Source of the DNA: Melioribacter roseus
GTDB lineage: Bacteria; Bacteroidota; Ignavibacteria; Ignavibacteriales; Melioribacteraceae
Direction of reading: 5' to 3'
Length of the DNA stretch: 64,000 bases
Assembly: GCA_020722005.1 (NCBI GenBank)
Contig: DYLP01000006.1
Span: 21,561 to 85,560, forward strand
Part shown: positions 42,259 to 53,357 of the stretch, piece by piece
Numbering within the stretch: position 1 is the first letter of the stretch
Layout: the number at the start of each line of letters is the position of its first letter
Position numbers and translations under genes: made by a program
Notes under the pieces: model-generated
Told to the model about the DNA's origin: nothing
The model's input: only the letters and a program-made list of their open reading frames with translations
Databases searched by the model: none

Positions 42259-42698
42259 TGAAAAGTTGGTCATTAATTCTAATTTCGATAATTATAGTAT
42301 TATACGGCTGTGAAGTGTCAAATTTCGAACCAGAAGCGCATAACTTCAGGTTCGAGCAATTAGCCGGTTGTCAAACTCTCGTTTATCAGAATAACCTAGA
42401 TAAGTCGACCACAAAGGACAGTTGTTTTAATTACAGCTTTACTGAAAATTTAGAAGTAGAATTTTGCGTAAAAGGAAACTGCTGTCCTGATTCCAATCGA
42501 TTCGCTGTAGATGGAAAAGTAGTGGGGGACACTATCTACATAGCAGTTAAAGACACCGCCGCTAACTTATGTAGATGCATCTGCAACTATATTATTTTGA
42601 CAGAATTTCAGAATTTAAGCGGCGACGAATACTATATTAAATGCTTAGAAAAGGACTCGGGTAAAATTCTTTATCTGAAAGAAGTAAAACGTCGCTAA
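42258..42698 (+). CDS. Unknown Cys-rich lipoprotein
   Basis: This 146-residue lipoprotein has a lipobox near LYGC (Cys about residue 18) followed by an unusually Cys-rich mature part. It has CQTL, CFNYSF, FCVKGNCCPDSNRFAVDG, NLCRCICNYIIL and KCLE, about ten Cys in all. Disulfides or metal binding are plausible for a periplasmic or outer-membrane protein. The ATG overlaps the stop of the preceding exported-protein gene. The CVKGNCCPDSNRF segment resembles motifs in small Bacteroidota lipoproteins of unknown function. No enzymatic motif is seen. Confidence 0.82.
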   Translation: MKSWSLILISIIIVLYGCEVSNFEPEAHNFRFEQLAGCQTLVYQNNLDKSTTKDSCFNYSFTENLEVEFCVKGNCCPDSNRFAVDGKVVGDTIYIAVKDTAANLCRCICNYIILTEFQNLSGDEYYIKCLEKDSGKILYLKEVKRR

Positions 42699-42748
42699 CT
42701 TTTTTGAAGTAGTTTCGTCATAAGTTCATCAATTTTCCAATTATTCGA

Positions 42749-45079
42749 ATGAAAAAACTGATAATAATTTTTTTCCTTTTCTCATCGCTTGTTTATTCTC
42801 AGCAGAAAGGAACTATTAATGGGTTTATATACGACGCCTCCAATGGCGAAGCTCTAATAGGAGCAAATATTTATCTTAAAGGGATGAATTTGGGAACGGC
42901 TTCGAACAACAGTGGTTACTATGCCATTCCAAATATTCCCGAGGGGACATACGAGCTTACGGCAAGTTATATTGGCTACGAAACTTTTTCAACTAAATTG
43001 ACAATTAAAAAAGGCGAAGAAAAAAGACTCGACATTAAATTAATCCCGAAAGCTGTAGAAAGTCAGGAAGTTGTGGTTTCAGCCGATTCGGTCGGAGTAG
43101 CAGAAAGACTTTTCAACAAACCGGTATCGAAAATTGACCTCACGCCTGTTCAACTGAGCAAAGTGCCACAAGTAGTAGAAGCCGACCTGCTACGCACACT
43201 ACAAAGCATGCCAGGTATTGTGCCTGTATCCGATTTTTCCTCGGCATTATATGTGCGGGGCGGCACACCAGACCAGAATTTATTTTTAATCGACGGCACG
43301 GACGTTTACAATCCCGAACATGCATTCGGATTGTTTTCAACTTTCAATACAGATGCAATTAAAAAAGTAGAAGTATATAAAGGTGGATTCGGCGCCGAAT
43401 ACGGCGGTCGCCTGTCAGCTGTAATAAACGTTACAAACAACGACGGAAACAGAAATAATTTTGAAGGGAAAACTACATTAAGTCTTCTTACATTAAATAC
43501 TACTTTACAAACTCCGATTGGTAAAATTGGCTCGCTCTCCGGTTCATTGCGCCGCACTTACCTCGATCAAACACTGGCAAAAGTAATTGATGATATACCG
43601 GACTATTATTTCCTGGATGGCAACTTAAAAGCCTTTTTTGATCTTAACAATAAAAATAAACTAAGTGTAAGTTTTTATGGCGGAATAGACAACCTCGATT
43701 TTAAGTTGGATGAAGACCGTCCTCAATCATTCGGTTTCAAATATGTATGGGGGAATCAAACAGGAAGTATAAACTGGAAGACAATATTATCCCCAAAACT
43801 TTTCGGAAATTTCTGGATTACTGCCAGTAGATTTTTCTCTGATTTTAATATTGATATAGTAGAATTCAGAGAGGAAAATAGAATTGAGGACTTTACTTTT
43901 AAAGGAGCGATTGATTATTTCTACAGCAAAGAATTTAATTTTAAATTGGGTTTCGAACAAAAGAATATTAACGGAGCTTTAAAACAGAATTTCACGTCTG
44001 CGCGTATCGACGTATCGAAGCATAGAACTCTCTACTCACTTTATTTCAGCGCACAATGGAATCCAGATCCTCTCTGGAATATTGAAACGGGTTTGCGCTA
44101 CGATTATTTCGATTCCGACAAAAATTTTAGTAATCTCGACCCGCGCTTGACAATCAAATATCGATTAACGGAGGAAAGCAATCTCAAATTTTCCACTGGA
44201 ATTTTTCATCAATATGCAAACAGAATTCCGAGATTATTTTTTGTAAGCATTTGGGTTAGTGCCGATGATTACATAAACGGTTCCAGTTCAAATCATTACA
44301 TCCTCAGTTACCAGCGCATGCTCACAAAAAATGTCGAATTCGAAATAGAGAGCTATTATAAAACATACGACAACATTTACTCCTTCAATCCCAATTATAC
44401 AGCTGAAGTGGAGCCTCAGGGTTATACGGAAGATAATTTACCCGTTTTTGCTTCGACCAAAGGTTTGTTCAACCGCGGTGATGGATATTCGAAAGGCATT
44501 GAAATACTGCTCAGAAAAGACGCAGGAGCATTAAACGGATGGCTGGCTTATTCTTACGCACAAACAAAATATCTGATTGATAACATCAACAATAATAATT
44601 ATTTCAATCCCAGACACGACAGGACTCATGCAATCAATTTTGTACTCAATGCTGACCTAAACAATCTTTTCAATGAATTATACGGCAGGAAATTTACTAA
44701 TAGCAAAAAGCAATGGAATCTGGGATTAAACTTCACGTACTTTTCGGGACAACCAATTACCCTCCCAGCTTCTGTTTATATTGCAAATTCAGTACCCGAC
44801 TGGGACTTAACCAAGAATAGCCTACAACTTTACCCTTCAGGAATAAACGAATTCAGGTTACCATATTATGCACGACTCGATTTGAGTATCAATTACAAAA
44901 TCTTATACGACGGATGGTCTCTTTCTCCATACATTCAGGTATTTAATCTACTAAACAGAAAAAATGTATGGTTTATTCAGTACGAAAACGAAATCAAAAA
45001 CAATACTGCACAATTGAAAGTTAAAAACGTAACAATGTTCCCAATTCTTCCAAGTATTGGCATTACAATAAAATTCTGA
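42749..45079 (+). CDS. TonB-dependent outer-membrane receptor with carboxypeptidase-regulatory-like domain
   Basis: This 776-residue receptor has a signal peptide (IIIFFLFSSLVYSQ). A CarboxypepD_reg-like beta sandwich covers about residues 22-105 (GTINGFIYDASNGEALIGANIYLKG; GYYAIPNIPEGTYELTASYIGYE). A plug domain follows (LYVRGGTPDQNLFLIDGTDVYNPEH; VEVYKGGFGAEYGGRLSAVINV), then a C-terminal beta barrel ending in an aromatic strand (PSIGITIKF). It imports a substrate across the outer membrane using TonB energy. The following gene is a DUF4249 lipoprotein, the usual companion. The substrate is unknown. Confidence 0.94.
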   Translation: MKKLIIIFFLFSSLVYSQQKGTINGFIYDASNGEALIGANIYLKGMNLGTASNNSGYYAIPNIPEGTYELTASYIGYETFSTKLTIKKGEEKRLDIKLIPKAVESQEVVVSADSVGVAERLFNKPVSKIDLTPVQLSKVPQVVEADLLRTLQSMPGIVPVSDFSSALYVRGGTPDQNLFLIDGTDVYNPEHAFGLFSTFNTDAIKKVEVYKGGFGAEYGGRLSAVINVTNNDGNRNNFEGKTTLSLLTLNTTLQTPIGKIGSLSGSLRRTYLDQTLAKVIDDIPDYYFLDGNLKAFFDLNNKNKLSVSFYGGIDNLDFKLDEDRPQSFGFKYVWGNQTGSINWKTILSPKLFGNFWITASRFFSDFNIDIVEFREENRIEDFTFKGAIDYFYSKEFNFKLGFEQKNINGALKQNFTSARIDVSKHRTLYSLYFSAQWNPDPLWNIETGLRYDYFDSDKNFSNLDPRLTIKYRLTEESNLKFSTGIFHQYANRIPRLFFVSIWVSADDYINGSSSNHYILSYQRMLTKNVEFEIESYYKTYDNIYSFNPNYTAEVEPQGYTEDNLPVFASTKGLFNRGDGYSKGIEILLRKDAGALNGWLAYSYAQTKYLIDNINNNNYFNPRHDRTHAINFVLNADLNNLFNELYGRKFTNSKKQWNLGLNFTYFSGQPITLPASVYIANSVPDWDLTKNSLQLYPSGINEFRLPYYARLDLSINYKILYDGWSLSPYIQVFNLLNRKNVWFIQYENEIKNNTAQLKVKNVTMFPILPSIGITIKF

Positions 45080-45083
45080 TAAA

Positions 45084-45974
45084 ATGAAAAAATATTTATT
45101 AGCAATAGTGAGTTTGTTACTGGTAGCCTGCGGCGAAGGTACCGTTGAAATTGGCACCGAGCAGTACAAACCGAAAATAGTAGTCGAAGGGTATCTTACA
45201 CCAGGGAGTTCCATAAAAGGAATTCGTATAACCAGAAATTTCCCGATAAACAGTCAACCAAATCCTTTTGATCTTATTCTGAAAAACGCAAACGTTAAGG
45301 TTACAGAGATTGAAACAGGAATTACAGAACTCCTTTCCTACGACGATTCGACATTTTCATTTGAGGGTTCGAACAATTTTGTTATAAAATATAACAAGTC
45401 ATACCGCCTAACAGTTGAAGCTGAAATTGATGGGCATCGTCTCGAAGCATCGGCAGTTACGACTACGCCTGCAAAAGGTTTCGAGGTCATACGCGGAGAG
45501 TCGGTACTCGATTCGATGAAATACCGTCAAAAGGAGACTGATAACAATGTCAAAAATTTCAAAGTTGTCTTTAAACCATCGCCAGGTACGGGCTTCTATG
45601 CTTTTTCAATAGTTGCACTCGATGCTTCATATTCTACGTTTATTTATGATAATCCGTATATTGCTGTCGATTCGTCAGACCTCGATGAGAATTTCGACAA
45701 TTTGAGAAATCAGCTTAAATGGCTTCAGTACATAAATTCTTCGGCAGAAAAAATTGAATATGAGATCGAATGGCTCGATACCTGGTTCTACGGCAGATAT
45801 CGTTTAATAATTTATGCTGGAGACGAAAATTTCCGTCGCTTCCTTTTAACTCATAGCAACGTTCAGGAACCAGATGGTAATTTCCATGAACCGTTAATGA
45901 ACTTTGAAGGCGATGCAATGGGCGTTTTCGGTTCGTATTTGGCTGATACTCTTTACTTCAAAGTTCTCAAGTAA
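45084..45974 (+). CDS. DUF4249-family lipoprotein, companion of the TonB receptor
   Basis: This 296-residue protein has a lipobox (LLLVAC, Cys about residue 17) followed by the DUF4249 pattern KPKIVVEGYLTPGSSIKGIRITRNFPI and the Ig-like NVKVTEIETGITELLSYDDSTFSFEG, then YRLTVEAEIDGHRLEASAVTT. DUF4249 proteins sit beside TonB-dependent receptors, much as SusD accompanies SusC, and are presumed surface or periplasmic ligand-capture partners. The start is four bases after the receptor stop. It ends 43 bases before the SMR gene. Confidence 0.88.
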   Translation: MKKYLLAIVSLLLVACGEGTVEIGTEQYKPKIVVEGYLTPGSSIKGIRITRNFPINSQPNPFDLILKNANVKVTEIETGITELLSYDDSTFSFEGSNNFVIKYNKSYRLTVEAEIDGHRLEASAVTTTPAKGFEVIRGESVLDSMKYRQKETDNNVKNFKVVFKPSPGTGFYAFSIVALDASYSTFIYDNPYIAVDSSDLDENFDNLRNQLKWLQYINSSAEKIEYEIEWLDTWFYGRYRLIIYAGDENFRRFLLTHSNVQEPDGNFHEPLMNFEGDAMGVFGSYLADTLYFKVLK

Positions 45975-46017
45975 TATCTCTTCGTATTTATTATTTTTGT
46001 AAAAAATTTTTTTTCGT

Positions 46018-46335
46018 ATGGGTTGGATTTACATATTAATTGCCGCTTTCTTCGAAATAAGCTGGGTCGTAGGACTAAAATACAGCAACGGGCTTACTAA
46101 TTTAAAAGCGAGCATTTTTACCATAATTACAATGCTGCTGAGTTTTTATTTTCTTGCACTCGGTTCAAAGGAATTGCCAATTGGAACTGCATATGCTGTA
46201 TGGACCGGCACTGGAGCAGTTGGCACTGTAATCTACGGCATGTTCTTCTTTAACGAATCAAAAGAATTTTTAAGAATATTTTTTATTATGATAATTATAC
46301 TTGGAATAATAGGACTGAAATTAACCGATAAATAA
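46018..46335 (+). CDS. Small multidrug resistance family exporter (Gdx/SugE subtype)
   Basis: This 105-residue protein has four transmembrane helices and the conserved membrane Glu14 in FFEISWVVGLKYSNG, the binding residue for cationic substrates. TAYAVWTGTGAVGT and GIIGLKL are identical in pattern to SugE/Gdx, the guanidinium exporter branch, rather than QacE/EmrE. Known Gdx genes are often under guanidine riboswitches, but none fits in the 43-base upstream gap. It functions as a dual-topology homodimer in the family. No ribosome binding site is visible. Confidence 0.9.
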   Translation: MGWIYILIAAFFEISWVVGLKYSNGLTNLKASIFTIITMLLSFYFLALGSKELPIGTAYAVWTGTGAVGTVIYGMFFFNESKEFLRIFFIMIIILGIIGLKLTDK

Positions 46336-46343
46336 TTTTGACA

Positions 46344-46883
46344 ATGAGAAAATTATCGCACGAAGAAATTTCAAAAAACAGAAGCACACTCGACACGCTT
46401 CATAAAGTAAAAAAATTGCCCGTCTATACTGTCCTTCACAATATCAGAAGTAGCTACAACGTAGGATCGATATTACGCACTTCGGATGGAGCAATGATAG
46501 AAAAATTATATTTATGCGGTTACACTCCTGCGCCTCCCAAAAAAGAAGTTCTCAAAACATCGCTTGGTTCTGAAGAGAGCGTTGCTTGGGAATATATAAA
46601 AGATACAAAAAGCATTATTCGTGAGCTTAAAACTAAAGGTATTAAAATTTTTGCACTGGAATTGACCGATAGCAGTAAGCCGTATTATAATCTAACAAAA
46701 AATGATTTTCCGCTTTGCCTTGTAGTTGGAAATGAAATCAGCGGAGTAACTGACGATATACTCGAATTATGCGACTTTTCAATTGAAATTCCTCAGTACG
46801 GAATAAAGCAGTCATTAAATGTAGCGGTTGCTTACGGCATATCGATTTTCGATTTAAGAAGAATTTACGACACAAATAATTAG
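46344..46883 (+). CDS. SpoU/TrmH-family RNA 2'-O-methyltransferase
   Basis: This 179-residue SPOUT methyltransferase has motif 1 VLHNIRSSYNVGSILRTSDG, motif 2 PLCLVVGNEISGVTDDIL and motif 3 IPQYGIKQSLNVAVAYGISIFD. The absence of an extra N-terminal domain fits the TrmH-like or YjfH-like short class. The target tRNA or rRNA site is unknown. I took the ATG at 46344 rather than the TTG at 46338. It follows the SMR gene by 8 bases, and its stop overlaps convergent AlbA_2 gene by 4 bases. Confidence 0.92.
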   Translation: MRKLSHEEISKNRSTLDTLHKVKKLPVYTVLHNIRSSYNVGSILRTSDGAMIEKLYLCGYTPAPPKKEVLKTSLGSEESVAWEYIKDTKSIIRELKTKGIKIFALELTDSSKPYYNLTKNDFPLCLVVGNEISGVTDDILELCDFSIEIPQYGIKQSLNVAVAYGISIFDLRRIYDTNN

Positions 46884-47536
46884 CCCGCGTATGTAAAATA
46901 GCTTTCCCCTCTGTCGTTAATATGAATCAGCAAAATATTTGCACGAACGAGTTTGATTAAAGTTCGCGACGCTCTTCGTTCGGAGATATTTGCTATTTTA
47001 CAAAGTGTTTTAACCGTTATCGTTTCATATCTGTCAAGGTAATCAAAAACAATTTTTTCGTTTTTTCCAAGAGAATAATTTTTTAACGATACACCGGCTG
47101 ACTGAGTTTGTAACAATTTGATCATTTCTTTACTCGCCTGCACGCTTTTATCGTTAATCCGTACGTACACGATTGCATTATTTAAATCTAGGCTAGGTTT
47201 ATAATCCTGTAGTCTATGGGGTTTAAGTTTCGATTCTTTAATTTCCACAGCCATAATTTCTTTATCATTAATTGGAATAACTGAGGTAGAATATTCGATG
47301 GGTGGCTCAATAAAATCACGAGCGGCTTTTTCAATTAACTCGAGGTCTGATTTTTCACTTTCGATACCATAAATTTTTTTATCGTCGTCCACACCAAGTA
47401 AAAGATAGCCACCTCGCGTGTTTGCTAAAGCCATCATTTCTTTGGCAATCTTTTCGTAGGAGGAAAAGCGCTGTTTGAATTCAACATATAAATTTTCGCC
47501 TCCTTCTATCAGTTCAAGTATTTTTTTGCGGTTCAT
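46880..47536 (-). CDS. AlbA_2/Schlafen-type domain protein with C-terminal helix-turn-helix
   Basis: This 218-residue protein starts with an AlbA_2 domain (NLYVEFKQRFSSYEKIAKEMMALANTRGGYLLLGVDDDKKIYG), the family's E-F-K...ALANT.GG pattern. It ends with a winged-helix-like segment (ETITVKTLCKIANISERRASRTLIKLVRANI). AlbA_2 proteins are putative DNA- or nucleotide-binding regulators, and the HTH supports a transcription-related role. It is read after the SprE/PorW-like gene with a 4-base overlap. Its end overlaps the SpoU gene. No partner nuclease is present, so I do not call it defence. Confidence 0.85.
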   Translation of the reverse strand: MNRKKILELIEGGENLYVEFKQRFSSYEKIAKEMMALANTRGGYLLLGVDDDKKIYGIESEKSDLELIEKAARDFIEPPIEYSTSVIPINDKEIMAVEIKESKLKPHRLQDYKPSLDLNNAIVYVRINDKSVQASKEMIKLLQTQSAGVSLKNYSLGKNEKIVFDYLDRYETITVKTLCKIANISERRASRTLIKLVRANILLIHINDRGESYFTYAG

Positions 47537-49764
47537 TTTAAAAGCTTTTTCTTTACAGAATCGGCTTTTTCTTCGTTTTTGATTATTGCATGTTTTGTAG
47601 AATCCTGTTTAACGACTTCGGATTTTTCCTTTTGAATTAATTCCCTTTTCGTCATTTCTTTTTTCACATTAACCGAATCAACTGCATTTTCAGCATCACG
47701 TATTTCCCTGGTTCTTGTCGTATCCTTAGATGCATTTAACTTTTCGGTTTTTTCTTTCTCAAGTCGTTCCATTTCAACTTTGTATGTATTATACTTTGCA
47801 GCCACAGCTTTTCCATATGGCGTCGAAAGGTAGTCTTTGGAAGTCAATATTTTATAGTAAAAAGCAGCTGAATCGTTCTTTGCCTGTTCTTCGTAGATAA
47901 ATCCAATGTAATAAATTGACTTCGGTGCATAAGGCGAACGGGGATGCTGAAGATAAATATTTTTGAATGCCGCAATCGCTTCGTGATAATTTTTCTGGTA
48001 ATATTTTTCTTCGGCTTCGACATATAACTTTTCAACCGGATCATCAACTTTTTTTATTTCAGTTGCATCCTCTATTAAACCGAGTTGCTTACCAGCCGCT
48101 GTATACAATTTATGTTGGGGATAAGTATCATAAATTATTTTGAAAAGGCTATCGGCTTTTTCTTTATCCCCCCCAGCTTCGTAATAGGTACCGAGAGCGT
48201 AAAGAGTATTGACCTTAAACTGACTTTCAGGATACTCTTCCAGAACTTTGTTGAAATAAAACAATGCAGAATCAACATTGTTCAGTTCTGAATAAAACAA
48301 ATTTCCTTTTTCAAACAAATTCTCTGCTATTAAAGATTTGATAGAATCTACGCTAATAGAAGGTCGTGCTGGCTTTTTAACTTTTCCTTTTGCAATCAAG
48401 TCAATTAGCGATTGATTCTTCTCCGACATGTCAGTAGTGTCGCTTAAAGTGGTATCTCTAACGGCAACTGTATCCTGCTGGGACTGGTTTTCTTTGCTTC
48501 TTCTCAAAGGGTTATTTGTGCGAGCAGTATTGCTTTCTATTTTTTGGCGGTTCTGTTCGAGGTATTGTTTGTATGCAATATCGTAATCGACCGAATCGCG
48601 TATAAATCTGTCTGGATTCACCATGTAAATATATTGCAGATTTAAGTCGTTAATTTGGTCGTTCAGTTTGAAATATTTATCCATAACTTTATTGTGCGAC
48701 ACCACCTCAGCTTTCAATTCCTTATCGATTAAAGGAGAAGTAACTGCTTTATTATAATATTTATATGCGCTGTCGAAATCTCCTTTGTACAATTCATAAA
48801 TTTTACCGATCATAATATCGGAAGAGACTGCGGAATTTTTCTTTTTGTACGTGGTATCGATATTCTTGTAAATCTCAAGAGCTTTATCAATTTCTTCTTT
48901 TTCATAGTAAATATTGCCCAGTTCCAGAATAATTCTGTCTTCCTGTTCCCTGAATTTACCTTTGCCCAACAAATCGTTAATTAATTCCTCGCTTTCTTCG
49001 ACTCTGCCCAGGTCTCTCAAAAGTCGGGCGTATTCAATTCGGCTTTCGAATTCGACGTCAAAAGAGGGAGAATATTCGAGAACTTTTGCAAAAGATTCGA
49101 GCGCTTTTTCTTTGTCGTCGAGAATAAGATAGATTTTGCCAAGTTGATAATAAATCAAAGCTACTGTTTCGTCATCTTCGGCATTATTAAGGAATGAATT
49201 ACACTCGTCTACCGCATTTTTGTATTCTTCCCTGAAAAGAAAAAATGCAATTTTTGTTATCGAGGCTTTTTCGAATAACTCATAATCTTCATCGGCAAGA
49301 GCCGCCTTTTTTACTTCTTCGATAAGTTTTAGACCTTCTTCAAAATTTCGAAGTTGTAAATGTGTTTTAGCCAGCCATAATTTATTTTCGAGTGCATATT
49401 CCGATTCTGGAATGGTAGACAATTCAATGAATTTGCGCTGAGCTCTTGCATATTCCTGCTGATAATAAAATGCTTTCCCGGTAAGGAACAGGGCGTCGTC
49501 GAAATATGAAGATTCTGTATCGAATTGTAATATTTTAGAGCACTTTTCGATAACCCTCGTCAATTCTTTATCGAGTTGAGGTCGTACTTTTTCCATTCTG
49601 AAAGTAAATGGATCGGTTTGTTCTTTAAGAATATCTTCTTCGGCGCGTTCGAAAATAGTTTTTGCATTATAGTAAGTGTTGAAATAAGTAGTAAAATTTT
49701 TCCATAGGCTACAGGAATAGAAAAGGAATCCAATAGAAATAAAAATAAAAGTTCTCTTGAACAT
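47533..49764 (-). CDS. SprE/PorW-like TPR lipoprotein (probable T9SS accessory)
   Basis: This is a 743-residue lipoprotein counted from ATG 49764 (the TTG at 49785 would put the lipobox too deep). The lipobox FLFYSC places Cys at about residue 18 and is followed by SLWKNFTTYFNTYYNAKTIFERAEEDI, the 'YYNA..AF..AE' start typical of SprE/PorW. At least ten TPR repeats follow, interrupted by a Lys/Glu/Asp-rich disordered stretch near residues 410-455. SprE/PorW is required for type IX secretion in Bacteroidota. It sits downstream of glnB, and a T9SS cargo protein is also in this window. Homology is clear in the N-terminus and weaker in the repeats. Confidence 0.78.
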   Translation of the reverse strand: MFKRTFIFISIGFLFYSCSLWKNFTTYFNTYYNAKTIFERAEEDILKEQTDPFTFRMEKVRPQLDKELTRVIEKCSKILQFDTESSYFDDALFLTGKAFYYQQEYARAQRKFIELSTIPESEYALENKLWLAKTHLQLRNFEEGLKLIEEVKKAALADEDYELFEKASITKIAFFLFREEYKNAVDECNSFLNNAEDDETVALIYYQLGKIYLILDDKEKALESFAKVLEYSPSFDVEFESRIEYARLLRDLGRVEESEELINDLLGKGKFREQEDRIILELGNIYYEKEEIDKALEIYKNIDTTYKKKNSAVSSDIMIGKIYELYKGDFDSAYKYYNKAVTSPLIDKELKAEVVSHNKVMDKYFKLNDQINDLNLQYIYMVNPDRFIRDSVDYDIAYKQYLEQNRQKIESNTARTNNPLRRSKENQSQQDTVAVRDTTLSDTTDMSEKNQSLIDLIAKGKVKKPARPSISVDSIKSLIAENLFEKGNLFYSELNNVDSALFYFNKVLEEYPESQFKVNTLYALGTYYEAGGDKEKADSLFKIIYDTYPQHKLYTAAGKQLGLIEDATEIKKVDDPVEKLYVEAEEKYYQKNYHEAIAAFKNIYLQHPRSPYAPKSIYYIGFIYEEQAKNDSAAFYYKILTSKDYLSTPYGKAVAAKYNTYKVEMERLEKEKTEKLNASKDTTRTREIRDAENAVDSVNVKKEMTKRELIQKEKSEVVKQDSTKHAIIKNEEKADSVKKKLLK

Positions 49765-49781
49765 AAAATTACCGTTCAATT

Positions 49782-53191
<3,410 letters not shown>

Positions 53192-53328
53192 CAATCACTC
53201 CAGTTTTTCGAAGTTGAAAGTTAAATAATGAGGTTCTGAAATGCAATTAATCACTTTATAACTCCACACTTATAAAGTCAACCAACCAGATAGTTCCACT
53301 CGATATAAAAATTGGAATAGAATATTCT

Positions 53329-53336
53329 TATTTTTG
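53329..53336 (+). promoter_or_regulatory. Candidate -7 element (TATTTTTG) upstream of glnE
   Basis: TATTTTTG fits TAnnTTTG, 21 bases before the glnE ATG in the divergent secA-glnE gap. A TTG lies only 14 bases upstream, so the -33 box is weak. The predicted leader is about 15 bases. Confidence 0.35.
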
Positions 53337-53357
53337 TTTTCAAACCTTTAGCAAAAT

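Noticed and set aside
45975-46017. Guanidine riboswitch ahead of the SMR (Gdx-like) gene
   Set aside because: The gap is only 43 bases and T-rich, too short for any known guanidine riboswitch.
46880-47536. AlbA_2/Schlafen protein as an anti-phage defence gene
   Set aside because: No nuclease, toxin or other defence gene is adjacent; a C-terminal HTH and the core-gene context favour a regulator.
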